A stretch of 64,000 nucleotides of DNA from Streptomyces sp. M41(2017) (GTDB lineage Bacteria; Actinomycetota; Actinomycetes; Streptomycetales; Streptomycetaceae): contig NZ_MWFK01000001.1 in the NCBI RefSeq assembly GCF_002078175.1, positions 3,534,001 through 3,598,000 on the forward strand, read 5' to 3'. A program made the translations under genes and the position numbers. The notes beneath the pieces are model-generated. The model had not been told where the DNA came from. It worked only from the letters and a program-made list of their open reading frames with translations, and ran no database searches. Positions 47,741 to 55,651 of the stretch are shown one piece after another. Position 1 is the first letter of the stretch. The number at the start of each line of letters is the position of its first letter.

Positions 47741-48403
47741 ATGCGCCTGTTGATCGTGGAGGACGAGAAGCGGCTCGCCCTGTCGCTGGCCGCGGGCCTG
47801 CGGGCCGAGGGCTACGCCGTGGACGTCGTGCACGACGGCCTGGAAGGCCTGCACCTGGCCGCGGGGGGAGGCTACGACCTCGTCGTCCTCGACATCATGC
47901 TGCCCGGCATGAACGGCTACCGCGTGTGCGCCGCGCTCCGCGCCGGCGGACACGACGTCCCGATCCTGATGCTCACCGCCAAGGACGGCGAGTACGACGA
48001 GGCCGAGGGGCTCGACACCGGCGCCGACGACTACCTGACGAAGCCGTTCTCGTACGTGGTCCTCGTCGCCCGGATCAAGGCGCTGCTGCGCCGCCGCGGA
48101 CAGGCCGGAGCGTCCCCCGTGCACGTCCTCGGGCCGATCCGCGTCGACACCGCCGCCCGCCGCGTGCTGCGCGACGGGGACGAAGTCGCCCTCACCACCA
48201 AGGAGTTCTCGGTCCTCGAACACCTTGTCCTGCGGGCCGGCGAGGTCGTCTCCAAGGCCGACATCCTCGAACACGTCTGGGACTTCGCCTACGACGGCGA
48301 CCCCAACATCGTCGAGGTGTACGTCAGCGCGCTGCGCCGCAAACTCGGCGCCGAACTCATCCGGACCGTACGTGGCGCCGGATACCGCCTGGAAGCGCGG
48401 TGA
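47741..48403 (+). CDS. OmpR-family response regulator
   Basis: The 220-residue regulator has a receiver domain with acidic pocket Glu7/Asp8, phosphorylated Asp51 in 'LVVLDIMLPGMNGY', and Lys101 in 'GADDYLTKPF'. A winged-helix DNA-binding domain (about 125-220) ends 'VYVSALRRKLGAELIRTVRGAGYRL'. Its stop overlaps the GTG of the histidine kinase. By position it may be the equivalent of RapA1 (SCO5403) in S. coelicolor, a system linked to antibiotic production, but that identity is recalled. Confidence 0.95.
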   Translation: MRLLIVEDEKRLALSLAAGLRAEGYAVDVVHDGLEGLHLAAGGGYDLVVLDIMLPGMNGYRVCAALRAGGHDVPILMLTAKDGEYDEAEGLDTGADDYLTKPFSYVVLVARIKALLRRRGQAGASPVHVLGPIRVDTAARRVLRDGDEVALTTKEFSVLEHLVLRAGEVVSKADILEHVWDFAYDGDPNIVEVYVSALRRKLGAELIRTVRGAGYRLEAR

Positions 48404-50034
48404 GGCGGCTGTTCGGTTCCGTACGGGCCAAGGCGACCCTCGGGGCCACCCTGGTCGTCGCCGTCGTGCTGGTCGTCGCGGGCGCCGCCGTGCTCCTCTC
48501 GCTGCGCGCGGACCTCGTCGGCCAGGCGAACGCGCAGGCGGACACGGCGGCCCGCCACGTGGCCTCGCAACTCGCCGCGGGCATCGCCTACAAGGACCTG
48601 GAACTCGGCGACGCCGAGGAACACCCCGTCCAGGTCGCCGACGAGGAGGGACGTCTCGTCGCCGCGAGCGACGACCTGGAGCGCGTCAGCGGCACCGGGG
48701 TCACCGCCGTCCGGCCGGTCCCCGCACCCTCCCCGTCCACCTCCACCTCCACCTCGCCCTCCGCCTCCCCGCGCCCCTCTCCCTCGGCGAGCGCGACGGA
48801 CGACGACGCCGAGGACGACGACAGCGGAGACGACGGCCGCGGGCGGGGCCGGGGCGGCGGCAGCGGCGACAGCGGCGGCAAGGGCAGTGGCAGGAGCGCC
48901 GGAAGCGACGACGACGACAGCGACGCCGGCGACGACAGCGACAGCGGGAAGGGGAAGGGGAGCGGCGACGACAGCGGTGGGGACGACGACGATCCCGCCG
49001 TCGGGCAGATCTCCGAGGACGTGCACACCGGCCAGGGCACCGCCACCGTCGACGGTCACCCCGCGGACTACCGGTTCGCCGCCGTCGAGGTCACCACCCC
49101 GCAGGACGTCACCCTCACCGTCTGGGCCGGCGCACCCCTCGCAGCCGAACAGGGCGCCGTCCGCACGGCCCTCACCTCCATGCTGATCGGCCTCCCCCTC
49201 CTCCTCGGCACGGTCGCCGCGGTGACCTGGCGGGTGACCCGGCGCGCACTGCGCCCCGTCGAGGGCATCCGCGGCGAGATGGCCGCCATCACCGCCTCCC
49301 AGGACCTCGCACGCCGCGTCCCCGTCCCGGACTCGCACGACGAGGTCGCCCGGCTCGCCCGGACCACCAACGAGACGCTGTCCGCGCTGGAGGAGTCGGT
49401 GGAACGGCAGCGCCGGTTCGTCGCCGACGCCTCGCACGAACTGCGCAGCCCCATCGCCTCGTTGCGCACCCAGCTGGAAGTGGGCGCCGCCCATCCGGAA
49501 CTGCTCGACGTGGCGGGCGCCGTCGAGGACACCGTACGGCTGCAACGGCTCGCCGCGGACCTGCTGCTGCTCGCCCGGCTGGACGCGGGGGAGCGGCCCG
49601 CCGACGGACGCTTCGACCTGGGCGCCCTCGCGGCCGAGGAAGCCGAACGCAGGACCGGGATCTCCGTGACGGCCGAGGACGGGGTCGAGGTGCCGGGGTC
49701 CCGCGGTCAGGTGGCGCGGGTGCTGGCCAACCTCCTGGACAATGCCCGGCGCCATGCCCGGGACCGGGTCGAGGTGCGGGTCCGGGCCGACGGCCGGTGG
49801 GCGGAGCTGAGCGTCGCCGACGACGGTGACGGCGTCCCCGCCGGTCAGCGGGAGCGGGTCTTCGAGCGGTTCGTACGCCTCGACGACGCCCGCAGCCGGG
49901 ACGACGGCGGCGCCGGCCTCGGCCTCGCGATCGCCCGGGACGTGGCCGTACGGCACGGCGGAACCCTCACCCTCGGCGAGGCGCCCTCCGGCGGAGCGCT
50001 GTTCGTGCTCAGGCTGCCGCGCACGGCTCCCTGA
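48400..50034 (+). CDS. Sensor histidine kinase with acidic low-complexity sensor insert
   Basis: The 544-residue kinase has TM1 (12-34), an extracytoplasmic sensor (35-256), TM2 (257-279), HAMP, the HisKA H-box with His346 in 'ADASHELRSPIASLR', N-box 'ANLLDNARRHA', G1 'VADDGDGVP', F-box 'FERFVRLD' and G2 'GGAGLGLAIARD'. The sensor carries an unusual insert (108-199): Pro/Ser/Thr, then a stretch almost only of Asp, Gly, Ser, Lys and Arg, suited to cation or polycation binding. The GTG start overlaps the response regulator stop (GTGA), so the pair is coupled. Confidence 0.93.
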   Translation: MRRLFGSVRAKATLGATLVVAVVLVVAGAAVLLSLRADLVGQANAQADTAARHVASQLAAGIAYKDLELGDAEEHPVQVADEEGRLVAASDDLERVSGTGVTAVRPVPAPSPSTSTSTSPSASPRPSPSASATDDDAEDDDSGDDGRGRGRGGGSGDSGGKGSGRSAGSDDDDSDAGDDSDSGKGKGSGDDSGGDDDDPAVGQISEDVHTGQGTATVDGHPADYRFAAVEVTTPQDVTLTVWAGAPLAAEQGAVRTALTSMLIGLPLLLGTVAAVTWRVTRRALRPVEGIRGEMAAITASQDLARRVPVPDSHDEVARLARTTNETLSALEESVERQRRFVADASHELRSPIASLRTQLEVGAAHPELLDVAGAVEDTVRLQRLAADLLLLARLDAGERPADGRFDLGALAAEEAERRTGISVTAEDGVEVPGSRGQVARVLANLLDNARRHARDRVEVRVRADGRWAELSVADDGDGVPAGQRERVFERFVRLDDARSRDDGGAGLGLAIARDVAVRHGGTLTLGEAPSGGALFVLRLPRTAP

Positions 50035-50107
50035 AGGCCGGACATCCACGGACTGCCCGGGCCTGACCGCGGTTTCCCGCGGTGTGCCCGAGGCGCCCCA
50101 CGGAAAA

Positions 50108-50140
50108 GCCGCAGCGCACTCGTGGCGAGTGCGCTGCGGC
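50108..50140. terminator. Bidirectional terminator
   Basis: A perfect 15-bp stem (GCCGCAGCGCACTCG against CGAGTGCGCTGCGGC) with a 3-base loop between the convergent kinase and MarR genes. Confidence 0.88.
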
Positions 50141-50167
50141 CCTGTTCCCAGCTCCCCGGCGGGAGTC

Positions 50168-50644
50168 CTACGGCTTGCCGCGCTGTCCGCGCAGGTGCTC
50201 GGCGATCGGCCGCAGGGACTTGTGCAGGTCCTCCAGCGCCTCGGGCGACAGCAGGTCGATGAAGTGCCTGCGCACCGAGGCGACGTGGTGCGGGGAGACC
50301 TTCTTCATGGTCTCCATGCCGTGCTCGGTGAGGACCGCGTACAGCCCCCGCCGGTCGGACTCGCAGTTCTCGCGGCGCACCAGGTCGGCGCTCTCCATCC
50401 GCGTGACCTGGTGCGAGAGTCGGCTCTTGGACTGGAGGGTGGCGGACGCCAGGTCACTCATCCGCATACGGTCGCCCTCCGACTCGGAGAGGTTCACCAG
50501 AATCTCGTAGTCGTTCATCGTCAGCCCGAACGGCTGAAGATCCCTTTCGAGCTGGTACGTCAACAGCCTGTTGACCTCCAGGTGGGTGCGCCAGGCGCAC
50601 TGCTCCGCATCGGTCAGCCAGCGCGTGGCCGTCTCGGTCTCCAT
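50168..50644 (-). CDS. MarR family transcriptional regulator
   Basis: The 158-residue winged-helix protein has the MarR pattern 'MNDYEILVNLSESEGDRMRMSDLASATLQSKSRLSHQVTRMESADLVRRENCESDRRGLYAVLTEHG' (about 43-110). By synteny it may be the SCO5405/DptR3-type regulator linked to antibiotic production in Streptomyces; that is recalled, not shown here. It is downstream of an AT-rich region before the AIM24 genes and reads away from them. It may regulate itself through that AT-rich stretch. Confidence 0.9.
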   Translation of the reverse strand: METETATRWLTDAEQCAWRTHLEVNRLLTYQLERDLQPFGLTMNDYEILVNLSESEGDRMRMSDLASATLQSKSRLSHQVTRMESADLVRRENCESDRRGLYAVLTEHGMETMKKVSPHHVASVRRHFIDLLSPEALEDLHKSLRPIAEHLRGQRGKP

Positions 50645-50736
50645 AAATGAAGTCTACCTAAAATGTTGAAAGGCGAACTAGTGAGGGTGGTGTGACGGTG
50701 CGCACGCGTTCGATGTCACACTCCGCAGACTACCGC

Positions 50737-51537
50737 TCACAGCCCGAAGCGACGCTGGAGGTCTCCCAGCTGTCCGGGAAGGCGCGGTGCCCCGGACTGC
50801 TGCCCGTACTGACCTTGGACCCCGCCCGCACCCGGCACTCCGGCCTGCTGCGGGACCGCTCCCGTCGCCTGCTCCGCCATCAGGATCTCGGTCGACTGGA
50901 GCAGCACCGTACCCGCCCCCACGAACTCGAACTGGTGCTCCTCGCCGGACGCCCCGCCGAGGCCCGTCATCGCACGTAGACCGCCCATCACGCCTGTCAT
51001 GTACCCATGGTCGTAGTGGTGGCACGGGGAGGGGCAGTCCGCCCATCCGACGAGGGCCTGCGGGTCCACCCGGATCGGGGGTTCCATGAACACCACCGGG
51101 CCGTTCGACGCGGCCACGAACTTGCCTGTTCCGATCAGTGTCAGAAAGCCCGGCACGATCGACTGCTTCAGCGCGAGACTTGGCTGAAAAGCGAGCAAGT
51201 TGCCAGAGCGAATGGTCAAGTTGCCGTCGTCCAGGTCGTACGAATTCACGTCGAAGGCCCGGTCGGCGAGCAGCATCTTGCCCGAGCCCTCCGCCACGAC
51301 CCAGTCGCTCGCGTGCAGAGGCGAATGGAACGACGTACGCACCAGACGGTCCAGACGGCCGTGCCCGATCCCGTTGAACTCCATCGTCCCGTAGTAGGCG
51401 ATCATCTTGCCCTTCTGCAGGAACCACTGGCTCCCCTTGAGTTCCACGCAGAAGGTGTAGTTGTTCACGTTGTCGTCGACCGGCAGCGACATCGGATCGT
51501 GGATCACCGGGCCGCCCGGGACTCCGTACCCGCTCAC
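50737..51537 (-). CDS. AIM24 family protein 3
   Basis: The 266-residue beta-rich AIM24 (DUF124) protein is the third and longest of a tandem set. Core segments are 'FCVELKGSQWFLQKGKMIAYYGTMEF', 'VAEGSGKMLLADRAFDVNSYDLDDGNLTIRSGNLLAFQ' and 'EHQFEFVGAGTVLLQSTE'. AIM24 domains fold like the TRAP RNA-binding ring subunit but have no established function in bacteria. The C-terminus adds a Gly/Gln/Ala-rich tail. Its GTG start overlaps the stop of the previous AIM24 gene (GTGA). Confidence 0.86.
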   Translation of the reverse strand: MSGYGVPGGPVIHDPMSLPVDDNVNNYTFCVELKGSQWFLQKGKMIAYYGTMEFNGIGHGRLDRLVRTSFHSPLHASDWVVAEGSGKMLLADRAFDVNSYDLDDGNLTIRSGNLLAFQPSLALKQSIVPGFLTLIGTGKFVAASNGPVVFMEPPIRVDPQALVGWADCPSPCHHYDHGYMTGVMGGLRAMTGLGGASGEEHQFEFVGAGTVLLQSTEILMAEQATGAVPQQAGVPGAGGVQGQYGQQSGAPRLPGQLGDLQRRFGL

Positions 51538-52184
51538 AGTTTCTCCTCCGAGGCCTGCACGAACACCGAACCGCTGCCGCTCAGCTCCAGCTGGAACGCC
51601 TCGCCCGAACCGCGCCCCACCATGTCCCGCCATCCCAGCGCCGTCGACAGCTTGTTCCGCACGTCCCCGTGATGCGCCACGTACGCCTGCGGATCGACGT
51701 GCACCGGACGCTGCGGAGTGATCGGCACCTCGAACACACCGCCGTGCGCCATCACCGCCACCGCGCCGTGCCCCTTCAACGTCGTCGTGAACAGCCCCTG
51801 ACCCGTCACCTGGCCCCGGACCATCCCCATCACGCCGCCCTGCGAGCCCAGGAACATCGTCCCCTGCTGCAACGCGCCGTCGAACGCCAGCAACCGGTCC
51901 GCCTCCACGTACAACGTGTCCCCGGACAGCTCGATCACCTGCACGTGATGACCGCCGTGCCCGAACAGCACGGTCCCCGCCCCCTCCACCGTCATCAGCG
52001 GAGTCGCCTCGTTCGCCAGGCGGCGGCCGATCATCGACATCACACCGCCCTGGCCACCCTGGACGTTCGGCGTGAACGACACCTCGCCCCGGTACGCCAG
52101 CATCGCGCCCCGCTGACTGAACAGCCGCTGCCCCGGCACGACCGTCGCCTCGACCACCTTCGAGTTCACCTCGCGGAACGGCAT
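51534..52184 (-). CDS. AIM24 family protein 2
   Basis: The 216-residue AIM24 protein has 'EATVVPGQRLFSQRGAMLAYRGEV', 'TVEGAGTVLFGHGGHHVQVIELSGDTLYVEADRLLAFDG' and 'AFQLELSGSGSVFVQASEEKL'. The ATG at 52184 is preceded six bases earlier by GGGGGA; another ATG at 52193 overlaps the upstream gene and is too close to that site. It is coupled to both neighbours, so the three AIM24 proteins should be made together and may form a hetero-oligomer. Confidence 0.86.
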   Translation of the reverse strand: MPFREVNSKVVEATVVPGQRLFSQRGAMLAYRGEVSFTPNVQGGQGGVMSMIGRRLANEATPLMTVEGAGTVLFGHGGHHVQVIELSGDTLYVEADRLLAFDGALQQGTMFLGSQGGVMGMVRGQVTGQGLFTTTLKGHGAVAVMAHGGVFEVPITPQRPVHVDPQAYVAHHGDVRNKLSTALGWRDMVGRGSGEAFQLELSGSGSVFVQASEEKL

Positions 52185-52185
52185 C

Positions 52186-52818
52186 TCACACATCCCCCGC
52201 GATCGTGTTCCGCTCACTGGGCTGCACGTACACCAGACCGTCACCCTCGAAGCGCATCTGGAACGCCTCGCCGCCGCCCTCGCCGAGCAGCGTGCGGAAC
52301 GTCACACCGGACTGCAGCGACTGCCGCACGTTCCCCTGATGCGCGATGTACGCGCCCGGGTCCACCGTCAGCGGATACTGCGCGCTCACCCGCAGCACCA
52401 CGGCCGGCCCGTCCGACGTGATCGCCGCCTGGCCGTGCCCCTCGACCGTCGTCGTGAACAACCCGTTGCCCTGCGAGGCGCCCCGCAGGCCGGTGAACGT
52501 CGTCCCCGTGCGCAGGCCCGCGTCCGTCGCCAGCAGATTGCTCGACTCGACGTACAGCTTGTCGCCCTGAAGCCCCACCAGATTGATCTCCGAGGCGCGG
52601 TCCGCGAACCAGCACGTCCCGTGCCCCCTCACCTCCATCACCGTCATCTGCTCGCCGGTCAGGCGGCGGGTGACCATCCCCCGGACCCCCTCACCGCCCC
52701 CGCTCAGCTTCTTGAAGGCCATCTGGCCGTCGTACGCGACCATCGAGCCGTTCTTCGCCTTCACGGCGTCCCCGGTCACATCGACGGCCAGCACCTTGCT
52801 GCCTTGAAGTCGAAACAT
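52186..52818 (-). CDS. AIM24 family protein 1
   Basis: The 210-residue protein is the first gene of the AIM24 operon. Blocks are 'VLAVDVTGDAVKAKNGSMVAYDGQMAF', 'EVRGHGTCWFADRASEINLVGLQGDKLYVESSNLLA', 'HGQAAITSDGPAVVLRVSAQYPLTVDPGAYIAHQG' and 'AFQMRFEGDGLVYVQPSERN'. The ATG at 52818 (MFRLQGSKV) is likely; a GTG six bases upstream is possible. Together the three suggest gene triplication followed by divergence. The operon is divergent from a DUF3817 gene. Confidence 0.86.
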   Translation of the reverse strand: MFRLQGSKVLAVDVTGDAVKAKNGSMVAYDGQMAFKKLSGGGEGVRGMVTRRLTGEQMTVMEVRGHGTCWFADRASEINLVGLQGDKLYVESSNLLATDAGLRTGTTFTGLRGASQGNGLFTTTVEGHGQAAITSDGPAVVLRVSAQYPLTVDPGAYIAHQGNVRQSLQSGVTFRTLLGEGGGEAFQMRFEGDGLVYVQPSERNTIAGDV

Positions 52819-53042
52819 CGCCACGAAGCGACGGTAGCCCCAGCGTGCCGCCGCCGACAGAGTCTCCGGGAGGATCCCACCCCCGAGTGGCCCCCGAGGG
52901 GATCGCCGGACCCCCCGCCCGAGCACCCACCCGGACCCTGGGACCGGCCGCCCGCCCCCGGATGCCACAATGGGCACGACGCTTGTGCTTGCGTTCACAA
53001 AGCAGCGTCGCCCGCCAGCGAAACTCCCACCGAAGGTGACCC

Positions 53043-53387
53043 GTGGACATAAAGACCGCCACCGCACTCCGCCGCCTCCGCCTGGTCTCGGCCCCCGAAG
53101 CCGTGTCCTTCCTGCTGCTGCTCGTCTGCTCGGTGCTGAAGCGGACCACGGACTTCAACGCCGTCCCCGTCATGGGCGCGATCCACGGTGTCCTCTTCAT
53201 CCTCTACGTGATCTTCTGGGCCGACGCCTGGAACCGGGCCCGCTGGAGCGCCGGCACCGGCATCCTCTACTTCGTCCTCTCCGTCCTGCCCACGGGCGGC
53301 TTCTTCGCCGAGCGCAAGCTCAAGCACGAGGCCGAGAACGCGGTCATCGCCTCCCGCGCCCGTCAGGAAGGGATCGTCAACGCATGA
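53043..53387 (+). CDS. DUF3817 family small membrane protein
   Basis: The 114-residue integral membrane protein has three or four TM helices ('[13 protein letters not shown]', '[19 protein letters not shown]', '[21 protein letters not shown]') with the DUF3817 signature of His in the second helix and a Gly-Gly-x-x-x-Glu-Arg at the end of the third. Function unknown. The GTG at 53043 follows AAGGTG. It overlaps the downstream thiamine-binding gene by four bases (ATGA). A second DUF3817 gene occurs at 61.3 kb. Confidence 0.85.
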   Translation: MDIKTATALRRLRLVSAPEAVSFLLLLVCSVLKRTTDFNAVPVMGAIHGVLFILYVIFWADAWNRARWSAGTGILYFVLSVLPTGGFFAERKLKHEAENAVIASRARQEGIVNA

Positions 53388-53677
53388 TCGTCGCCTTCTC
53401 CGTGACACCGCTCGGCGTCGGTGAGGACGTCGGGGAGTACGTCGCCGACGCCGTCCGCGTCGTCCGCGAGTCCGGCCTTCCCCACCGCACCGACGCGATG
53501 TTCACCTCCGTCGAGGGCGACTGGGACGAGGTCATGGCCGTCGTCAAACGCGCCGTCGCCGTCGTCGAGGAACGCGCGCCGCGCGTCTCCCTCGTCCTCA
53601 AGGCCGACATCCGACCCGGCGTCACCGACGGACTCACCAGCAAGGTCGAAACCGTCGAACGGCACCTGTCCGCCTGA
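53384..53677 (+). CDS. MTH1187 family thiamine-binding protein
   Basis: The 97-residue protein starts [24 protein letters not shown] and continues '[23 protein letters not shown]' and '[18 protein letters not shown]', matching the DUF77/MTH1187 family, small ferredoxin-like proteins that bind thiamine or its precursor. The ATG overlaps the DUF3817 stop, so the two are coupled, which suggests the DUF3817 protein works with it at the membrane. A strong terminator follows. Confidence 0.88.
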   Translation: MIVAFSVTPLGVGEDVGEYVADAVRVVRESGLPHRTDAMFTSVEGDWDEVMAVVKRAVAVVEERAPRVSLVLKADIRPGVTDGLTSKVETVERHLSA

Positions 53678-53698
53678 CGGCGCCTCACCTCGGCACCC

Positions 53699-53729
53699 GA
53701 GAACCCCGGTCCCCAGGACCGGGGTTCTC
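53699..53729 (+). terminator. Terminator of the DUF3817/thiamine-binding operon
   Basis: A perfect 14-bp stem (GAGAACCCCGGTCC against GGACCGGGGTTCTC) with a 3-base loop, 21 bases after the stop. Confidence 0.88.
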
Positions 53730-53863
53730 GTACGTCCGCGCCAAAGACCACCCGGCCGCCCGCCCCGCGCACCCCATCGGACGCACCCCGTTCGACACCC
53801 GGCCGAAACTCACCTTGTGTGTGGATAACGGCCAGTCAGGCCACCTCGACCACAGGAGGGCGC

Positions 53864-55648
53864 GTGCGGCCCGAGGGCTACGACTACGACACCTACAGCC
53901 GACTCGCCGGACCCCTGACCGACCCCGCCGGCACGGCCCAGCAGGTGCGGTACACCAAGCTCCTGTCACGCGAGCCCCGCCGAATACGCGCTCTCCTCCT
54001 GATGACCCTCGCGCCGGCCCTCACGGCCACGCTCCTCGTCTACCTCCTCTGGCCCACCCACTGGGTCGAACGCGAGAACGGGGAGACCTGGCTGGTCGGC
54101 CTCGACACGACGATGCTCGTCGCCATCGGCCTCATCGAACTCTTCATGGTCGTCAACGTCCTGAGCATCGCCCACGCCACCCTCGTCGCCCGCGACCCCG
54201 TCCCCCTCGTCCCCGAGGAGGGAACCCGGGTGGCCTTCCTCACCACCTACGTTCCCGGCAAGGAACCCCTCGCCACCGTCCGCGCCACCCTCGAAGGCGC
54301 CCTGCGCGTCACCCACACGGGACTCCTCCACGTCTGGCTCCTCGACGAGGGCGACGACGACCGGGCCAGGGCCCTGTGCGCCGAACTCGGCGTCCGCCAC
54401 TTCACCCGCCACGGCATCCCCGAATGGAACCGCCCGCACGGCGCCCACCGGGCCGGCACCAAACACGGCAACTACAACGCCTGGCTCACCCTCCACGGCC
54501 ACGCCTACGAGTACTTCGCGTCCGTCGACGCCGACCACACCCCGCTGCCCGGATTCCTCGACCGGATGATGGGCTACTTCCGCGACCCCGACGTCGCCTT
54601 CGTCGTCGGCCCGCAGGTCTACGGCAACTACGAGCACCCCGTCACCAAGGCCGCCGAGTCCCAGCAGTTCCTCTTCCACGCCCTGATCCAGCGCGCCGCC
54701 AACCGCTACCGCTCACCCATGTTCGTCGGCACCAACAACGTCGTACGCATCGCGGCCCTCCGCCAGATCGGCGGACTCCAGGACTCCATCACCGAGGACA
54801 TGGCCACCGGGTTCGAACTGCACCGCCACCGCAACCCGCGGACGGGCCACCACTGGCGGTCCGTCTACACCCCCGACGTGCTCGCCGTCGGCGAGGGCCC
54901 CGCCTCCTGGACCGACTTCTTCACCCAGCAGATGCGCTGGTCCCGCGGCACCTACGACACCCTCCTCAAGCAGTACGGGAAGGCCGTCCTCACGATGCCG
55001 GCCGGCCGCCTCCTCTCCTACACGATGATGCTCGTCTACTACCCGATGACCGCCGTCAACTGGCTCCTCGGGGTCATCAGCTGCGTCCTCTTCCTCTGGT
55101 TCGGAGCCTCCGGAACCCAGGTCAGCGCCTCCCTGTGGCTCATGCTCTACAGCGACGCCGCCGCCCTCCGGATCGCCCTCTACCTCTGGAACCGGCGTCA
55201 CAACGTCTCCCCCCACGAACCGGAGGGCTCCGGCGGCCTCGCCGGCATGGCCATGTCCGCGCTCTGTGCCCCCGTCTACCTCAAAGCGCTGGCCGACGCC
55301 GTCACCCGCCGCCCCAGCCGCTTCGTCGTCACACCCAAGGGCGGCGACACCAGCCCCGACCGGCTGCGCACCTTCCGCCTCCACCTCGGCTGGGCCGCGC
55401 TCCTCGCCGTCTCCCTCGGTGCCTCCGCCGTCCTCGGCCACACCCACGCGGCCATGCGGACCTGGGCCCTCCTCGCCATGGCCCTCTCCCTGGCACCCGT
55501 CGCGGTATGGATCGCCACCCTCCGCGAGGAACGCCGGTCCCGGCGGCAGCCGCGGCCCGCCGCCCCCCGCGTCCCGCAGCCCAAGGAGCCGGCCCTCGCC
55601 GCCCGCACCCCCGCCCCGGCGACCGGCTCCACCCCAGGAGGTACCTAG
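53864..55648 (+). CDS. Cellulose-synthase-like glycosyltransferase family 2 (CslA type)
   Basis: A processive beta-glycan synthase, by family. The 594-residue protein has two N-terminal TM helices, a GT2 domain with 'HVWLLDEGDDD', the metal-binding DAD in 'SVDADHTPLPG', 'TEDMATGFELH' and Q-x-x-R-W in 'QQMRWSRGT', and four C-terminal TM helices. No PilZ domain is present. The GTG at 53864 has AGGAGG four bases upstream. It is followed three bases later by a GlxA-type oxidase. In S. coelicolor the CslA/GlxA pair (SCO2836/2837) makes a tip glycan; this locus is elsewhere in the chromosome by synteny and is probably a paralogue. Confidence 0.9.
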   Translation: MRPEGYDYDTYSRLAGPLTDPAGTAQQVRYTKLLSREPRRIRALLLMTLAPALTATLLVYLLWPTHWVERENGETWLVGLDTTMLVAIGLIELFMVVNVLSIAHATLVARDPVPLVPEEGTRVAFLTTYVPGKEPLATVRATLEGALRVTHTGLLHVWLLDEGDDDRARALCAELGVRHFTRHGIPEWNRPHGAHRAGTKHGNYNAWLTLHGHAYEYFASVDADHTPLPGFLDRMMGYFRDPDVAFVVGPQVYGNYEHPVTKAAESQQFLFHALIQRAANRYRSPMFVGTNNVVRIAALRQIGGLQDSITEDMATGFELHRHRNPRTGHHWRSVYTPDVLAVGEGPASWTDFFTQQMRWSRGTYDTLLKQYGKAVLTMPAGRLLSYTMMLVYYPMTAVNWLLGVISCVLFLWFGASGTQVSASLWLMLYSDAAALRIALYLWNRRHNVSPHEPEGSGGLAGMAMSALCAPVYLKALADAVTRRPSRFVVTPKGGDTSPDRLRTFRLHLGWAALLAVSLGASAVLGHTHAAMRTWALLAMALSLAPVAVWIATLREERRSRRQPRPAAPRVPQPKEPALAARTPAPATGSTPGGT

Positions 55649-55651
55649 GCC

